This document shows, one piece after another, positions 1 through 8,417 of a stretch of DNA of 64,000 nucleotides; the first letter of the stretch is position 1, and every line of letters begins with the position of its first letter. The DNA comes from CAZDWZ01 sp964509425 (GTDB taxonomy: Bacteria > Bdellovibrionota_C > UBA2361 > SZUA-149 > CAZDWZ01). The notes under the pieces were generated by a model. The model was not told the origin of the DNA, did not search any database, and was given only the letters and a program-made list of their open reading frames with translations. The translations under genes and the position numbers were made by a program. The stretch is taken from positions 310,001 through 374,000 of the forward strand of contig CAZDWZ010000005.1 in NCBI GenBank assembly GCA_964509425.1. Reading direction: 5' to 3'.

Positions 1-2
1 GC

Positions 3-212
3 TCTCAGGATAACGCGACCATCATTTCTCTTGCGTTTGATTCCCGGCGAAAAGTAGGGAGGGGTCTCAATCTCCGACCGGCGAACTTTCTCCTTCGTCC
101 AGTTTTTCTGTTTTGGCTGACCGCCGGGGGATTGATGTGGCTGATTTGGGAATACTCGCACCAAACAACGCCACCCATCGGGCGCGAAGTTACGGCGCCG
201 GCTTCAAAGTAA
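3..212 (+). CDS. C-terminal end of a PP2C-like serine/threonine phosphatase with membrane anchor (partial)
   Basis: The gene enters from outside the window and ends at TAA 210-212. About 69 residues are visible. They begin SQDNATIISLAFD, which matches the last beta strand of PP2C/Stp1-type phosphatases (DNxTxxxVxF), where the Asp of the DN pair binds a catalytic metal. After a basic linker there is one hydrophobic helix (about residues 34-52, rich in F, L, W), so the catalytic domain would face the cytoplasm on a C-terminal anchor. It converges on the histidine kinase gene and overlaps its 3' end by 23 bases. The family call rests on this one motif and the anchor layout, because the remaining metal-binding motifs lie outside the window. 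Confidence 0.55.
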   Translation, partial: SQDNATIISLAFDSRRKVGRGLNLRPANFLLRPVFLFWLTAGGLMWLIWEYSHQTTPPIGREVTAPASK

Positions 213-1659
213 AGTGAAAGCGCGATCCCTTTTCTCGTACGCTCTCCGCATAGATTTCGCTTCCGTGACCCTCGATGATCTTCTTTACAATAGCGAGGCC
301 GAGCCCCATTGCGCCGGCGGTGATGCCATCCTCAACGATTTGAAAATTCCTATCGAATAATCGAGTGAGATTCTCCGCGGAAATTCCTATCCCAGTATCG
401 CTGACACTAATTTCTATTCCACCGGCTGACGGAGCGGCAGTGAGGAGCACGACGCCTCCTTTCGGTGTGTATCGAAGCGCGTTCTGCGCGAGATTCGTGA
501 GCACGCGCGCGAGCATTAGACGATCCCCGAGAACTTTCGGGAGCGGCGCCTCAGGGAGCGAGATTCGAAACTCAACCCCCGCGCTTGCTGCCTGCGGCCC
601 GAGCATGAGACTGAGATCGTCGAACAACAGGCCGATGGAGATTGGGGTGAGCTTCGGAGCGACCTCCTTCGTCTCGAGCTTACTGAGCTCGAGCAGTTCG
701 TCCATGAGTCGCGCGAGGAGTTCTGTGTTCTTCGTGATTCCGTCTTCGAGGGTTTCCCTGTTTTCGGTAGAAGCTTCTTTCCGCTCTCTCAGAAGCTGAA
801 CCAAAAGATTAATGGAGGACACCGGGCCTCGGAGGTCGTGCCACAAGTTTGAAATGAGCTCACGTCGGAGCTCGTCTTTTTTCTCGAGCTTTGAAATGTT
901 TCCCACGATGGCATCACCCATCTCATTTATCGCAGTGCTCAGCTGGTTCAGCTCGTCGTCCGCTGCGGTGGCGGGAAGTCGTGCAGTCAAATTTCCTGAT
1001 TGTATCGCTCGCACCGTCTTTAGAACTTTGGAAAAACGGTGGGTGATGGTCTTAAATAGCAGTAAACCGATGAAGTTCACTGCAAGCACGGCCGTGATGA
1101 AGGAAAGGAGCGTGAAGCGAAATGCCGCATGTTCCTGGAATATCTTATGGAGTCGCCGACCGTGTTGGCCTGAAATTATGGCGTAGACATACCCCGGGTC
1201 GGTACCGATCTGAGTAGGTGCCACCGAAAAAATTGCTTGATCTTTCTCTCGTGGGTCGGTGCCGTAAATAAGCTTGCTCCGATCCGTTTCTGCGAGCCGC
1301 CGGCGAACCTGCTCCATGTCGACGATATATGGGGCGTGTATGACCGGGTCGATGCTGAAATCTTGAAGTACTCTCCCGGACGAATCGATAAGGTAAATGT
1401 TCAGGCCGGGACTCATCTCTTCGAAATTCTTGGCGAGGACAAAAAGCTTTGCCAGATCGATTGTACCCTCGAGATACGGCTTCATCCGAAGCGCGATAGT
1501 CTCCGCTATGTTTCCTTGACTCGTCTGGGCCGATTCGTGTTGTGCCTTTGTCCAAAAGTAGGAGAATAGTCCCAGCTGAATGACGCCAAGCAAACACAGC
1601 AGCAAGAAATTGCTTGCGACAATCTTCGCGTAGAGACTTCGGAAAGCGGGGAGAGGCAC
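190..1659 (-). CDS. Sensor histidine kinase of a two-component pair
   Basis: A 489-residue membrane histidine kinase. TM1 is at about residues 12-36, a periplasmic sensor region at 37-180, TM2 at 181-205, and a HAMP linker follows. The dimerisation/phosphoacceptor helix carries WHDLRGP with His274. The ATPase domain has the N box LTNLAQNALRYTP (388-399), the G1 box DTGIG (421-425) and the G2 box GLGLA (452-456), so all catalytic boxes are present. The start is GTG, with an AGGT ribosome site 4 bases upstream. It lies 11 bases behind the response regulator and must be co-transcribed with it. The sensor region matches nothing I recognise, so the stimulus is unknown. Its 3' end overlaps the convergent phosphatase-like gene. 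Confidence 0.93.
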   Translation of the reverse strand: MPLPAFRSLYAKIVASNFLLLCLLGVIQLGLFSYFWTKAQHESAQTSQGNIAETIALRMKPYLEGTIDLAKLFVLAKNFEEMSPGLNIYLIDSSGRVLQDFSIDPVIHAPYIVDMEQVRRRLAETDRSKLIYGTDPREKDQAIFSVAPTQIGTDPGYVYAIISGQHGRRLHKIFQEHAAFRFTLLSFITAVLAVNFIGLLLFKTITHRFSKVLKTVRAIQSGNLTARLPATAADDELNQLSTAINEMGDAIVGNISKLEKKDELRRELISNLWHDLRGPVSSINLLVQLLRERKEASTENRETLEDGITKNTELLARLMDELLELSKLETKEVAPKLTPISIGLLFDDLSLMLGPQAASAGVEFRISLPEAPLPKVLGDRLMLARVLTNLAQNALRYTPKGGVVLLTAAPSAGGIEISVSDTGIGISAENLTRLFDRNFQIVEDGITAGAMGLGLAIVKKIIEGHGSEIYAESVREKGSRFHFTLKPAP

Positions 1660-1670
1660 GAGACCTCGGA

Positions 1671-2396
1671 TTATTTTGCGGATTCCGGACCTGAGTTGAA
1701 TCGATAACCGACTCCTCTCAGGGTGAGAATCAACTGTGGATTTTCCGGATCAATCTCGATCTTCGATCTGAGCCGGCTCATCTGCGTGGTCACGGTGTTG
1801 TCGAAAGACGACGCCGAATATCCCCAGACCTGTTCCATGAGCTCCTGGCGGGTAATTACTCGTTCGGAATTCAATGCAAGATAGACCAGAAGGTCAAACT
1901 CCAATGCGGAGACATTTACCCGTTTTCCAGCTTGCGTTACCTGGCGCTGAAGGAGATCGATTTTCAGCGGCCCGCTTACAATGATTGACTCTCCACCCGT
2001 CGGAAAACTGACTCCGGCCCGTTCGGCGATTCCGGAGCGTCTGATGATCGCGCGAATTCGAGCCACCACCTCTCGGCTGCTGAACGGTTTAACGAGATAG
2101 TCATCGGCACCCGCTTCAAAACCAAGCAGCTTGTCAATCTCATCGGAACGAGACGTCAGCATGAGCACGGGGACTTGTGGCTTCTCCTCCCTGAGGCGGC
2201 GGCAAAGTTCGAGGCCGCCCATGAGCGGAAGCGTCAGATCGAGAACGATCAGAGAAAATTCGCCTTTGAGCGCGAGAGCGAGACCGTCTCGGCCGTCCGC
2301 CGCTTGAGCAAGCGGATAGCCAAGCTCACGGATCGCCGCTTCCAGTGCTTGGTGCACGGCAGGGTCGTCGTCGACAATCAGAATAGGCTTTTGCAT
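1671..2396 (-). CDS. OmpR-family response regulator
   Basis: A 241-residue DNA-binding response regulator. The receiver domain (about 1-120) has the acidic pair D10-D11, phosphoacceptor D53, the switch residue T81 and K103. The winged-helix effector domain (about 140-235) has the usual ending RGVGYRF, so it is a transcription factor of the OmpR/PhoB type. It is the first gene of a two-gene operon with the sensor kinase that follows after 11 bases, and Asp53 is the expected target of kinase His274. No target promoter can be deduced. The 119 bases between it and the divergent secreted-protein gene must hold both promoters. Confidence 0.95.
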   Translation of the reverse strand: MQKPILIVDDDPAVHQALEAAIRELGYPLAQAADGRDGLALALKGEFSLIVLDLTLPLMGGLELCRRLREEKPQVPVLMLTSRSDEIDKLLGFEAGADDYLVKPFSSREVVARIRAIIRRSGIAERAGVSFPTGGESIIVSGPLKIDLLQRQVTQAGKRVNVSALEFDLLVYLALNSERVITRQELMEQVWGYSASSFDNTVTTQMSRLRSKIEIDPENPQLILTLRGVGYRFNSGPESAK

Positions 2397-2448
2397 TTTG
2401 GGCTTCTTTACCTAACGAGTTTCCTATCGACAATTTCCATGATTTGGC

Positions 2449-2477
2449 TTGAGTGGATTCCAGCGGCAGATGATAAC
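2449..2477 (+). promoter_or_regulatory. Possible sigma70-type promoter for the FG-GAP protein gene
   Basis: TTGAGT and GATAAC are separated by 17 bases and lie 39 bases before the ATG at 2516. Each box matches the consensus at four of six positions. This is a pattern match only. Confidence 0.25.
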
Positions 2478-2515
2478 TGGATGAATTCAGCCAAATAGGA
2501 AATCCTAGAGAGTCT

Positions 2516-4501
2516 ATGCTGCTTTGTGGCTCGATAAAAAAGCTCGCGATATCGCTGCTCTTGGGCAGTATACTGCTCCTCGGCCACCCCGCAGCGTCAG
2601 CCGGAGATGAGAGTCCTGAAATCGGCGTGGATTCCTGCGTTCGGGTAAACCGACCGGAAACGCCTGCGTACCGAATCCATGGCTCAATATTCGTCGAAAC
2701 TCGGGAGCTTCGCGCCGAGTCACGCCTCTGGAAATTTCGAGGTCCGGCAACACCGAAGGCGATCATTACTTCAGGTGATTTTAACTGTGATGGCGCCGAC
2801 GATCTTTTCGTCGAGGATTCGACGGGGCAGCCGATGGTGGCGATTTCCGATGGGAAGCGCAGCTTTGTTTCGCGAGCCATTTCCGGAATCGCTCGTGAGG
2901 CGCTGCTCCGCGGCCGCTGGCGCGAGGCCTCGTCTTTTGATCCCGAGCGCACGAAATGTGATCTCCTTCTTGTTCCCGAAGAGAAGAGGGGCGCCATTCA
3001 ATTTGGATCACCCTGTGAGGAAAAAGAGCCTTGGAACCGGATCGAATGGTCGGAGCGCGTCTTCTCACGAACTTTCGGCTTGTTCTCGCATGCCGCGCCG
3101 CAGGTGCTGGGGATCATTCGCGACCAGCCTTTCCGTGTTGTCACCGCTTTTTTTTCGAACCTCGTAAAGTCTCGGAGTGAAGGCGGACACCCGGAATCGT
3201 ATACGTTGGTGGCCGCGGATAACTTCCACGGACTCGAGGATGACGAGCTTTTGTATCGATACCAATCACGAAACTACATCACCTCAAGCGCATCGGATAC
3301 GACGTGGGGCGAACTACCGGCGAACTATGATTGGCGAGGAAAGGAGCTCGTTGCAGATTTCACCGGCGATGGAAGAGCCGATGTCCTCACGGAAGGTGAA
3401 GGAATCGCCGGGAAGTGGCTCATTCGTTCTTTTGGAAACTTCGGGGTGGAACGTCCGCTGCCGCTTCCGTCCGCGGTCGTTTCGCTCTCTCTGGAGTCAG
3501 CTGGCGACTTCGACGGCGATGGATTCTCGGAGGCGGTTGCTATTCAACCAGGAGGATTTCTCGTACTTTCTCTTGTTCGACCTCAAGTTGTACCGGAGCC
3601 AGTGAAGATTCGCGCCTCAAACGGCGTATCGACTCTGAGTCGTGAGGACGGAGCATATCAGCTCGAATCTGACACTCCGCTTGGAGTAGTTTCACCGGCA
3701 TCGGATGTGTCGGACTTCTCACCGTCCGCGAGAGCTGCTTATGTCGCGAGCCGATCGGGACGCCCACTCCATTTTTTTAAAGTATGGAAAGACCGGGATG
3801 AAGTCGGTGGAGCGTTCGATGAATCCGGAACGGGTCCCTATGTCTGCACTGGGACGCAAATCGCCGGCTCCAGGTGGGGACGTGTGCAACTCTGCCCCGA
3901 TGGGTACGCCTTTCAAGAAGTTGATGACTCAATGGGATTTCGCCTAGGGACTTGTTGCCGGCTCCCGCGCGCGGACATCCTGCTCAAGGCATACGAGTAC
4001 GCAAAGGATGCTTGTCCTTCGGACAGTATCGTCACCGGACTGTCTTCTGATCGGAAAGCGCTCGAGGCAATATGTCCTTCTTGCGATTATGTTCTCCGAT
4101 GCACGAAAATTAACACCGCAAAATTTGGGCTCTCGAAACCCACCCCAGGCAGATATTACGGCACCGGCGTTTCCGGGTTTATGCGAGGGTTGGGAATTCA
4201 GCGAAACGAGCTTCCGGTTGCGATTCGTTCCGGAATGGGCCGCGTGTCGTTGCTTAATTGGGATGTCGATGGATGTCTGGGAAAATCGGCGGGAATGCTC
4301 ATGGTCGCTGCAAAGGGAAAGCGATGCGACCAAGTTGAGTTTTCTACGTTGCAAGAGAAGGAAAGCAAGGAAGACATCGTGATGTTTCCCCGATGCCGCG
4401 AGATGGTCGATATCTTTGACGCGACTGCCGGCTGTCGACCGGAAATTCTCAATGCTCCTGGCACCGGGCGAGCAGCTCCTGCACCGATTTCTCCGCCTTG
4501 A
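2516..4501 (+). CDS. Exported FG-GAP/VCBS-type repeat protein
   Basis: A 661-residue protein with a signal peptide (about residues 1-29, ending ASA). It has three FG-GAP-like calcium-binding blades, DFNCDGADDLFVED, DFTGDGRADVLTEG and DFDGDGFSEAVAIQ, spread over roughly residues 85-340. Proteins of this kind form beta-propeller-like domains outside the cytoplasm. The last third is different and Cys-rich (VCTGTQ, LGTCCRLP, CPSCDYVLRCT), suggesting a disulfide-bonded domain that I do not recognise. The role is unknown, with surface binding most likely. Its 3' end overlaps the convergent gene that follows by 53 bases. The ribosome site before the ATG is weak (AGAGAG). Confidence 0.8.
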   Translation: MLLCGSIKKLAISLLLGSILLLGHPAASAGDESPEIGVDSCVRVNRPETPAYRIHGSIFVETRELRAESRLWKFRGPATPKAIITSGDFNCDGADDLFVEDSTGQPMVAISDGKRSFVSRAISGIAREALLRGRWREASSFDPERTKCDLLLVPEEKRGAIQFGSPCEEKEPWNRIEWSERVFSRTFGLFSHAAPQVLGIIRDQPFRVVTAFFSNLVKSRSEGGHPESYTLVAADNFHGLEDDELLYRYQSRNYITSSASDTTWGELPANYDWRGKELVADFTGDGRADVLTEGEGIAGKWLIRSFGNFGVERPLPLPSAVVSLSLESAGDFDGDGFSEAVAIQPGGFLVLSLVRPQVVPEPVKIRASNGVSTLSREDGAYQLESDTPLGVVSPASDVSDFSPSARAAYVASRSGRPLHFFKVWKDRDEVGGAFDESGTGPYVCTGTQIAGSRWGRVQLCPDGYAFQEVDDSMGFRLGTCCRLPRADILLKAYEYAKDACPSDSIVTGLSSDRKALEAICPSCDYVLRCTKINTAKFGLSKPTPGRYYGTGVSGFMRGLGIQRNELPVAIRSGMGRVSLLNWDVDGCLGKSAGMLMVAAKGKRCDQVEFSTLQEKESKEDIVMFPRCREMVDIFDATAGCRPEILNAPGTGRAAPAPISPP

Positions 4502-5216
4502 GTTTTAATTCCGAGGGGTGAATTCCAACGCCGGGAAAGAGCTTCTTCGAGATCGCCCCTTCTCCGCACTCCCGCTCCATATCGCTGGCGAGGTTGACGA
4601 CAGCACGAAGCCGGTTCAAGAAAATTTCTTCGTCGCCCACCGGAAGCCCGGCGTCACGAGAAAGCGCTTCTGGAAGCAGGTAGAAGAGCGTTTGCATCGA
4701 GGCACATCGGACTGCCTCATCTTCGACCTGTCGTGCTGCTTTCAAGGAGTCGAGAAGTTCATCCCGATAGAAGGGCAGGCGAATCGAATGACGCTTGAGC
4801 TCGATGGCGACGCCCATCTTTTTCGCCGCATCGTTCTCGCGGCGGAGCTCTCTCCAAAGGCTCGCGGTGAAAAACTCTCCGGGTGCGGGCCCGTCCACCC
4901 GGGATGGATAAGCGGACGCGCGGTTCCGAACAATTTCGCTTCGGTCATCCCGTGTTATAGCCGCGATGAACGCACGCTCACTGCCTCCTATACGATCGCC
5001 GTTTAGAAGAAATGAGAGGGCGAGGAAGCGAGAATTTTCATCAGTCGACTGGAGGTTTCGGTAAAGCAAGTCGACCGGAATTTCTGACTCATTGGAGGCT
5101 GACCGTTTGAGGACCGGCGTGAGAAGATGCAGGTTCTCGGCAGCAGCGCCGGAAGTGTTGACTCCGCAGCAGACAGTCGTGACAAGGAGAAGACCTTTGA
5201 AAAATTGCTGGACCAT
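4449..5216 (-). CDS. Exported hypothetical protein, helical
   Basis: A 255-residue protein with an N-terminal signal peptide (hydrophobic FFKGLLLVTTVCCG followed by an AAA cleavage region near residue 26). The rest is mostly predicted helix with HEAT-like spacing (for example STDENSRFLALSFLLNGD and DEAVRCASMQTLFYLLPEAL) and two Cys near the end. I recognise no family. It is a single gene converging on the FG-GAP protein gene with a 53-base overlap, and it is separated from the MoxR operon end by the 172-base hairpin-containing spacer at 5217-5388. Confidence 0.7.
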   Translation of the reverse strand: MVQQFFKGLLLVTTVCCGVNTSGAAAENLHLLTPVLKRSASNESEIPVDLLYRNLQSTDENSRFLALSFLLNGDRIGGSERAFIAAITRDDRSEIVRNRASAYPSRVDGPAPGEFFTASLWRELRRENDAAKKMGVAIELKRHSIRLPFYRDELLDSLKAARQVEDEAVRCASMQTLFYLLPEALSRDAGLPVGDEEIFLNRLRAVVNLASDMERECGEGAISKKLFPGVGIHPSELKLKAEKSVQELLARCQEH

Positions 5217-5285
5217 ACCAAACCTTCGTGAGTGGCCAGAGAAACTCCGGCCGGACGATTCAGGTATGCGATCCGGAGCTTACCA

Positions 5286-5374
5286 ATTCCATACCAAAAT
5301 CGGATTTCGGTGAATGGTTGAGTGGGATTTGGTATTTCTGAGGGTTCTCGAAGGTGATGACCTCTCGAGAACCC
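5286..5374 (-). terminator. Two hairpins behind the MoxR operon
   Basis: A perfect 10-base stem, GGGTTCTCGA (5342-5351) with TCGAGAACCC (5365-5374), lies 15 bases behind the MoxR stop codon. A further stem, ATACCAAA with TTTGGTAT, lies beyond it near 5290-5335. No strong U run follows on the minus strand, so they may stop processing or decay rather than transcription. The C run at 5372-5382 is a likely sequencing-error hot spot. Confidence 0.5.
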
Positions 5375-5388
5375 CCCCCCCCGATTTA

Positions 5389-6369
5389 TCAGTGAAAACT
5401 ACTGGTCACGAGCTTTTCGACATGAGGGCGAATGAATTCCTGAAATGCCCCTGAGGCGTCGCCCGCGCCTGGATGGAAACGCAGCCGGTGCTGAAGCACA
5501 TACGGAGCGACCGTCTTTAGGTCATCTTCCGTCGCATAATCTCGTGATTGAAGGAGCGCGTAGGCACCAATCGTTTTCTTTAGCATAATCGCGGCGCGAG
5601 TTGATGCTCCGAATTGAAGCACCGGCGAGTTCCTTGAGCCTTGAACGATGTCGACGATGGTTCTTAGAATCTTCTCACTAATCTTTACGTCCTGCGCCAC
5701 CTTACGGGCAGCCAAAATCGCCTCGCGCGTAACAACCGGTCTCACGTCTTCGGTCGCGTAAGCGATCTCATTCGAGTCTTTAAGAATCTCGAGCTCCGTA
5801 TCTGCGGCCACGTACCGCATGGGGACTTTGAGAAGAAAACGATCGAGCTGCACGAGCGGCAACGGATAGGTGCCGGCCAGATCGAGAGGATTTTGCGTCC
5901 CAATGACGAAGAACAATTCGTCGAGAGGGTAGGTGACATTGTCGATAGTCACCTGCCGCTCGGCCATGCATTCGAGGAATGCGGCCTGGACTTTCGGGCC
6001 CGTTCGATTGATTTCATCCGCGAGCACGATGTTTGCGAACACCGGGCCGTGCGAGAAGCGAAAAGTCGCGCTTTTCGGCTCAAAAATATTAACGCCGAGA
6101 ACATCCGAAGGGAGGAGGTCCGGAGTGAACTGAATTCGGCGAAAGGGGACGATGTGATCCATCTGCGAGTTTCGCAACGAACAATCAATCGAACGTCCGA
6201 GTGTTTTTGCAAGCGTCGTTTTCCCCGATCCAGGATAGTCCTCGATCAGCACGTGTCCACCGGCAACGAGACCCGTGAGCACCAGGCCGATCGTATCTTC
6301 CCGGCCCCGGACCACCTTTGTGAGGGAAGTCTGGAGGAGCTTGAGCGCTTGTATTGATTCATCAAACAT
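5389..6369 (-). CDS. moxR: MoxR-family AAA+ ATPase
   Basis: A 326-residue cytoplasmic AAA+ ATPase. Walker A is EDYPGSGKTT (43-52, Lys50), Walker B is VLADEINR (Asp118, Glu119) and sensor 1 lies in VIGTQNP. MoxR proteins act as chaperone-like ATPases that mature or insert cofactors into partner proteins, often with von Willebrand or DUF58 partners. I chose the ATG at 6369 because AAGGAAAG sits just before it; a TTG at 6387 would overlap the upstream stop by the typical 4 bases but has a poorer site. It is the last gene of the DUF58/transglutaminase/TPR operon, which is unusual since moxR commonly leads such clusters. Confidence 0.93.
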   Translation of the reverse strand: MFDESIQALKLLQTSLTKVVRGREDTIGLVLTGLVAGGHVLIEDYPGSGKTTLAKTLGRSIDCSLRNSQMDHIVPFRRIQFTPDLLPSDVLGVNIFEPKSATFRFSHGPVFANIVLADEINRTGPKVQAAFLECMAERQVTIDNVTYPLDELFFVIGTQNPLDLAGTYPLPLVQLDRFLLKVPMRYVAADTELEILKDSNEIAYATEDVRPVVTREAILAARKVAQDVKISEKILRTIVDIVQGSRNSPVLQFGASTRAAIMLKKTIGAYALLQSRDYATEDDLKTVAPYVLQHRLRFHPGAGDASGAFQEFIRPHVEKLVTSSFH

Positions 6370-6383
6370 AGTCTTTCCTTGCG

Positions 6384-8417
6384 TCAACGATTCATGATCT
6401 CATCGAAAAGTTCGAGCTTTGGAACCAGTTCACCGGGCAGATCCTTTCTATGATGAAAGACCGCGGCGGTAAACTTGTTTACCAAAGCCTCGTATCCCGT
6501 TCCGTCGCTTGAAATGGTGCCCGACTCGTTAGCGAGAATCGTGAGCATATTGTCGGCTTTTCGAATGAGGCTGACGGTGAGATTTTTTTCACCCTTTGAT
6601 TCGACAATTTTCAGCACGTAATTGCTGGCCGGCTGTTCATCTGCGTCGGCTTCGGGAAGTCTGAGAGCGAGGGATTTTCGAACTTTTTTTGCTAAATCGC
6701 CACGTGTTCCTTCGGTGCTCGACAAGTTTGATATTACGGGGAGTGAAAGGTCCGCCGAACGAAAACGTGAGGGGAGAAGCTCGAATAATTCCTCGCGCGT
6801 TCGAAGCGAATCCCGCTTTTCATCAAGCGTCTTGCTGCGCCACCAGGATGAATTTGCTGCTTCAGCTTTCAAGAGCAAGGTGAGCACCTCCGCCCTTGCG
6901 AGCCGGTCTATCGGGCGAAGGGTCTTTCGCAGCTCGACGAGAAGCGGCAGCGCTCGTGCGGTTTTCCCGTGATGCATCAAGTTCCAAGCGAAGTAGAGGC
7001 GGTAGTGATCTTTCGCCGGTCCGCGGTCATCGCTCTCGAGAAGACGGTTGATGCGGCGCTCAAGCGACTTCACAGGAAAGCCAGCGAGCGTGGATCCGAG
7101 AGTCGGGTACTCAATCATCGTATCGCTGTTTCTGAGCTCGAGATCCTCGAAGTCGGCGAGCTCTTCAAGCGCCATCCGGCGGGCCTGACGTTGGAGCCAC
7201 CATGCGCGGATTCGAATTTGCGGGATCTCCGCCATGTCGTTGAGGCGATCAGACCACCGGTCTCTCACCGTATCTCGAAGCGCTCCGACTTTGGCGGTGA
7301 GTGCGTTTGCCATAGCGATGGTCGCCGCAAGCCGGACGTCGTTTTCATTGGTTCCAATTTTCCCAAACCACTGCTCACGTTCGTTCGCTGCCTTGAGCAA
7401 TTCTAGTGCTTGATCAAACTCCCCGATGTGAAGCGCGATCCGGCCGCGTGAGAGTGCGAGAAGTGCCCGGTGCTCCGTGTCCTGCCGCGTCGACTGGGCG
7501 GAGTAGCAGACCTCGAAATCTTTTAGAGTGCGGTCCGCTTGGAAGAAACGGACCTGATCGATGTAGAGAATTGAGGTATTCAAACTCGGAAGTACGTGCT
7601 CGCAGCCGTCCGGCATCTGCAGCGCGCGGATCCAGCTCGCCTCCGCGAGGCTGTCTTTGAAGAGCTCTCGGTAGACCTCCCCGGCGTTATTAAGCGGAGT
7701 TGCCGCCTGTCCGAAGGAGCCGAGTCTCATCTCACCCGCGGCGGCTTTTGCAAATGCGCGAAGGGAAAGCTCGCGATTTCCTTTCAACGAGAGGAGAATT
7801 CCCAGAATATTGTAAATTCGCTTGGAGTCCTCATCGATCAGCAATCCCTGCTGCGCGGCCTGCACCGCCTCGTCGAGGCGTTTTAGTTTCATCAGGACCC
7901 AAGCCCGAGTGGCCATGTACCAGCTGAGTTCTGCCGGCGGGTACACCTTCGCCAATCGATCGAGCGTATTCAAGGAGTCCTGGTATTTATCGAGACTGAG
8001 CTCCGCTTCGGCTCTGAGATATAACAGCATCACCTGCTCGCGAAGCTTGTCGGCAACGACGAACCCGTCTGAGACCTGATACTTTTGCATGAACAGCTCT
8101 TCGGCGCGCCTGATGTAGCGGTAGGCAAGCGTGAAGTGTCCGACCTCCGCGAGATAATACTGCCCGAGCATCAGATGAATTCGATAGTCCTCCGGGCGGA
8201 GCTGAAGCGCCTTTTGCAATCGCGCGCGCGCGTCGATTGGCTGTTTTTTCGCAAGGAGAAGCTCGGCTTCGCGCACGAGCTCGTCTGGGTCGTCCGAGAA
8301 CTTATCTTCTTGAATCGAGACGGAATCTTCCGACTCGAATGGACTTTGCGCCGAAGCTGTAACGGCCCCGAAGCTCATCATGCCGAGAAGGATGAAAATG
8401 GTGATTCGGGTTACCAT
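6384..8417 (-). CDS. Exported TPR-repeat protein of the MoxR operon
   Basis: A 677-residue protein with a signal peptide (about 1-24, ending ASA). Tetratricopeptide-like repeats cover roughly residues 45-370 (for example DARARLQKALQLRPEDYRIHLMLGQYYL and AVQAAQQGLLIDEDSKRIYNILGILLSLKG). The C-terminal 300 residues are helical with no family I recognise. It overlaps the transglutaminase gene upstream by 7 bases, and GAGGATC gives a good ribosome site. Together with DUF58, transglutaminase and MoxR it probably forms one envelope machine, with this protein as the periplasmic scaffold. That is inferred from gene order only. Confidence 0.85.
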   Translation of the reverse strand: MVTRITIFILLGMMSFGAVTASAQSPFESEDSVSIQEDKFSDDPDELVREAELLLAKKQPIDARARLQKALQLRPEDYRIHLMLGQYYLAEVGHFTLAYRYIRRAEELFMQKYQVSDGFVVADKLREQVMLLYLRAEAELSLDKYQDSLNTLDRLAKVYPPAELSWYMATRAWVLMKLKRLDEAVQAAQQGLLIDEDSKRIYNILGILLSLKGNRELSLRAFAKAAAGEMRLGSFGQAATPLNNAGEVYRELFKDSLAEASWIRALQMPDGCEHVLPSLNTSILYIDQVRFFQADRTLKDFEVCYSAQSTRQDTEHRALLALSRGRIALHIGEFDQALELLKAANEREQWFGKIGTNENDVRLAATIAMANALTAKVGALRDTVRDRWSDRLNDMAEIPQIRIRAWWLQRQARRMALEELADFEDLELRNSDTMIEYPTLGSTLAGFPVKSLERRINRLLESDDRGPAKDHYRLYFAWNLMHHGKTARALPLLVELRKTLRPIDRLARAEVLTLLLKAEAANSSWWRSKTLDEKRDSLRTREELFELLPSRFRSADLSLPVISNLSSTEGTRGDLAKKVRKSLALRLPEADADEQPASNYVLKIVESKGEKNLTVSLIRKADNMLTILANESGTISSDGTGYEALVNKFTAAVFHHRKDLPGELVPKLELFDEIMNR

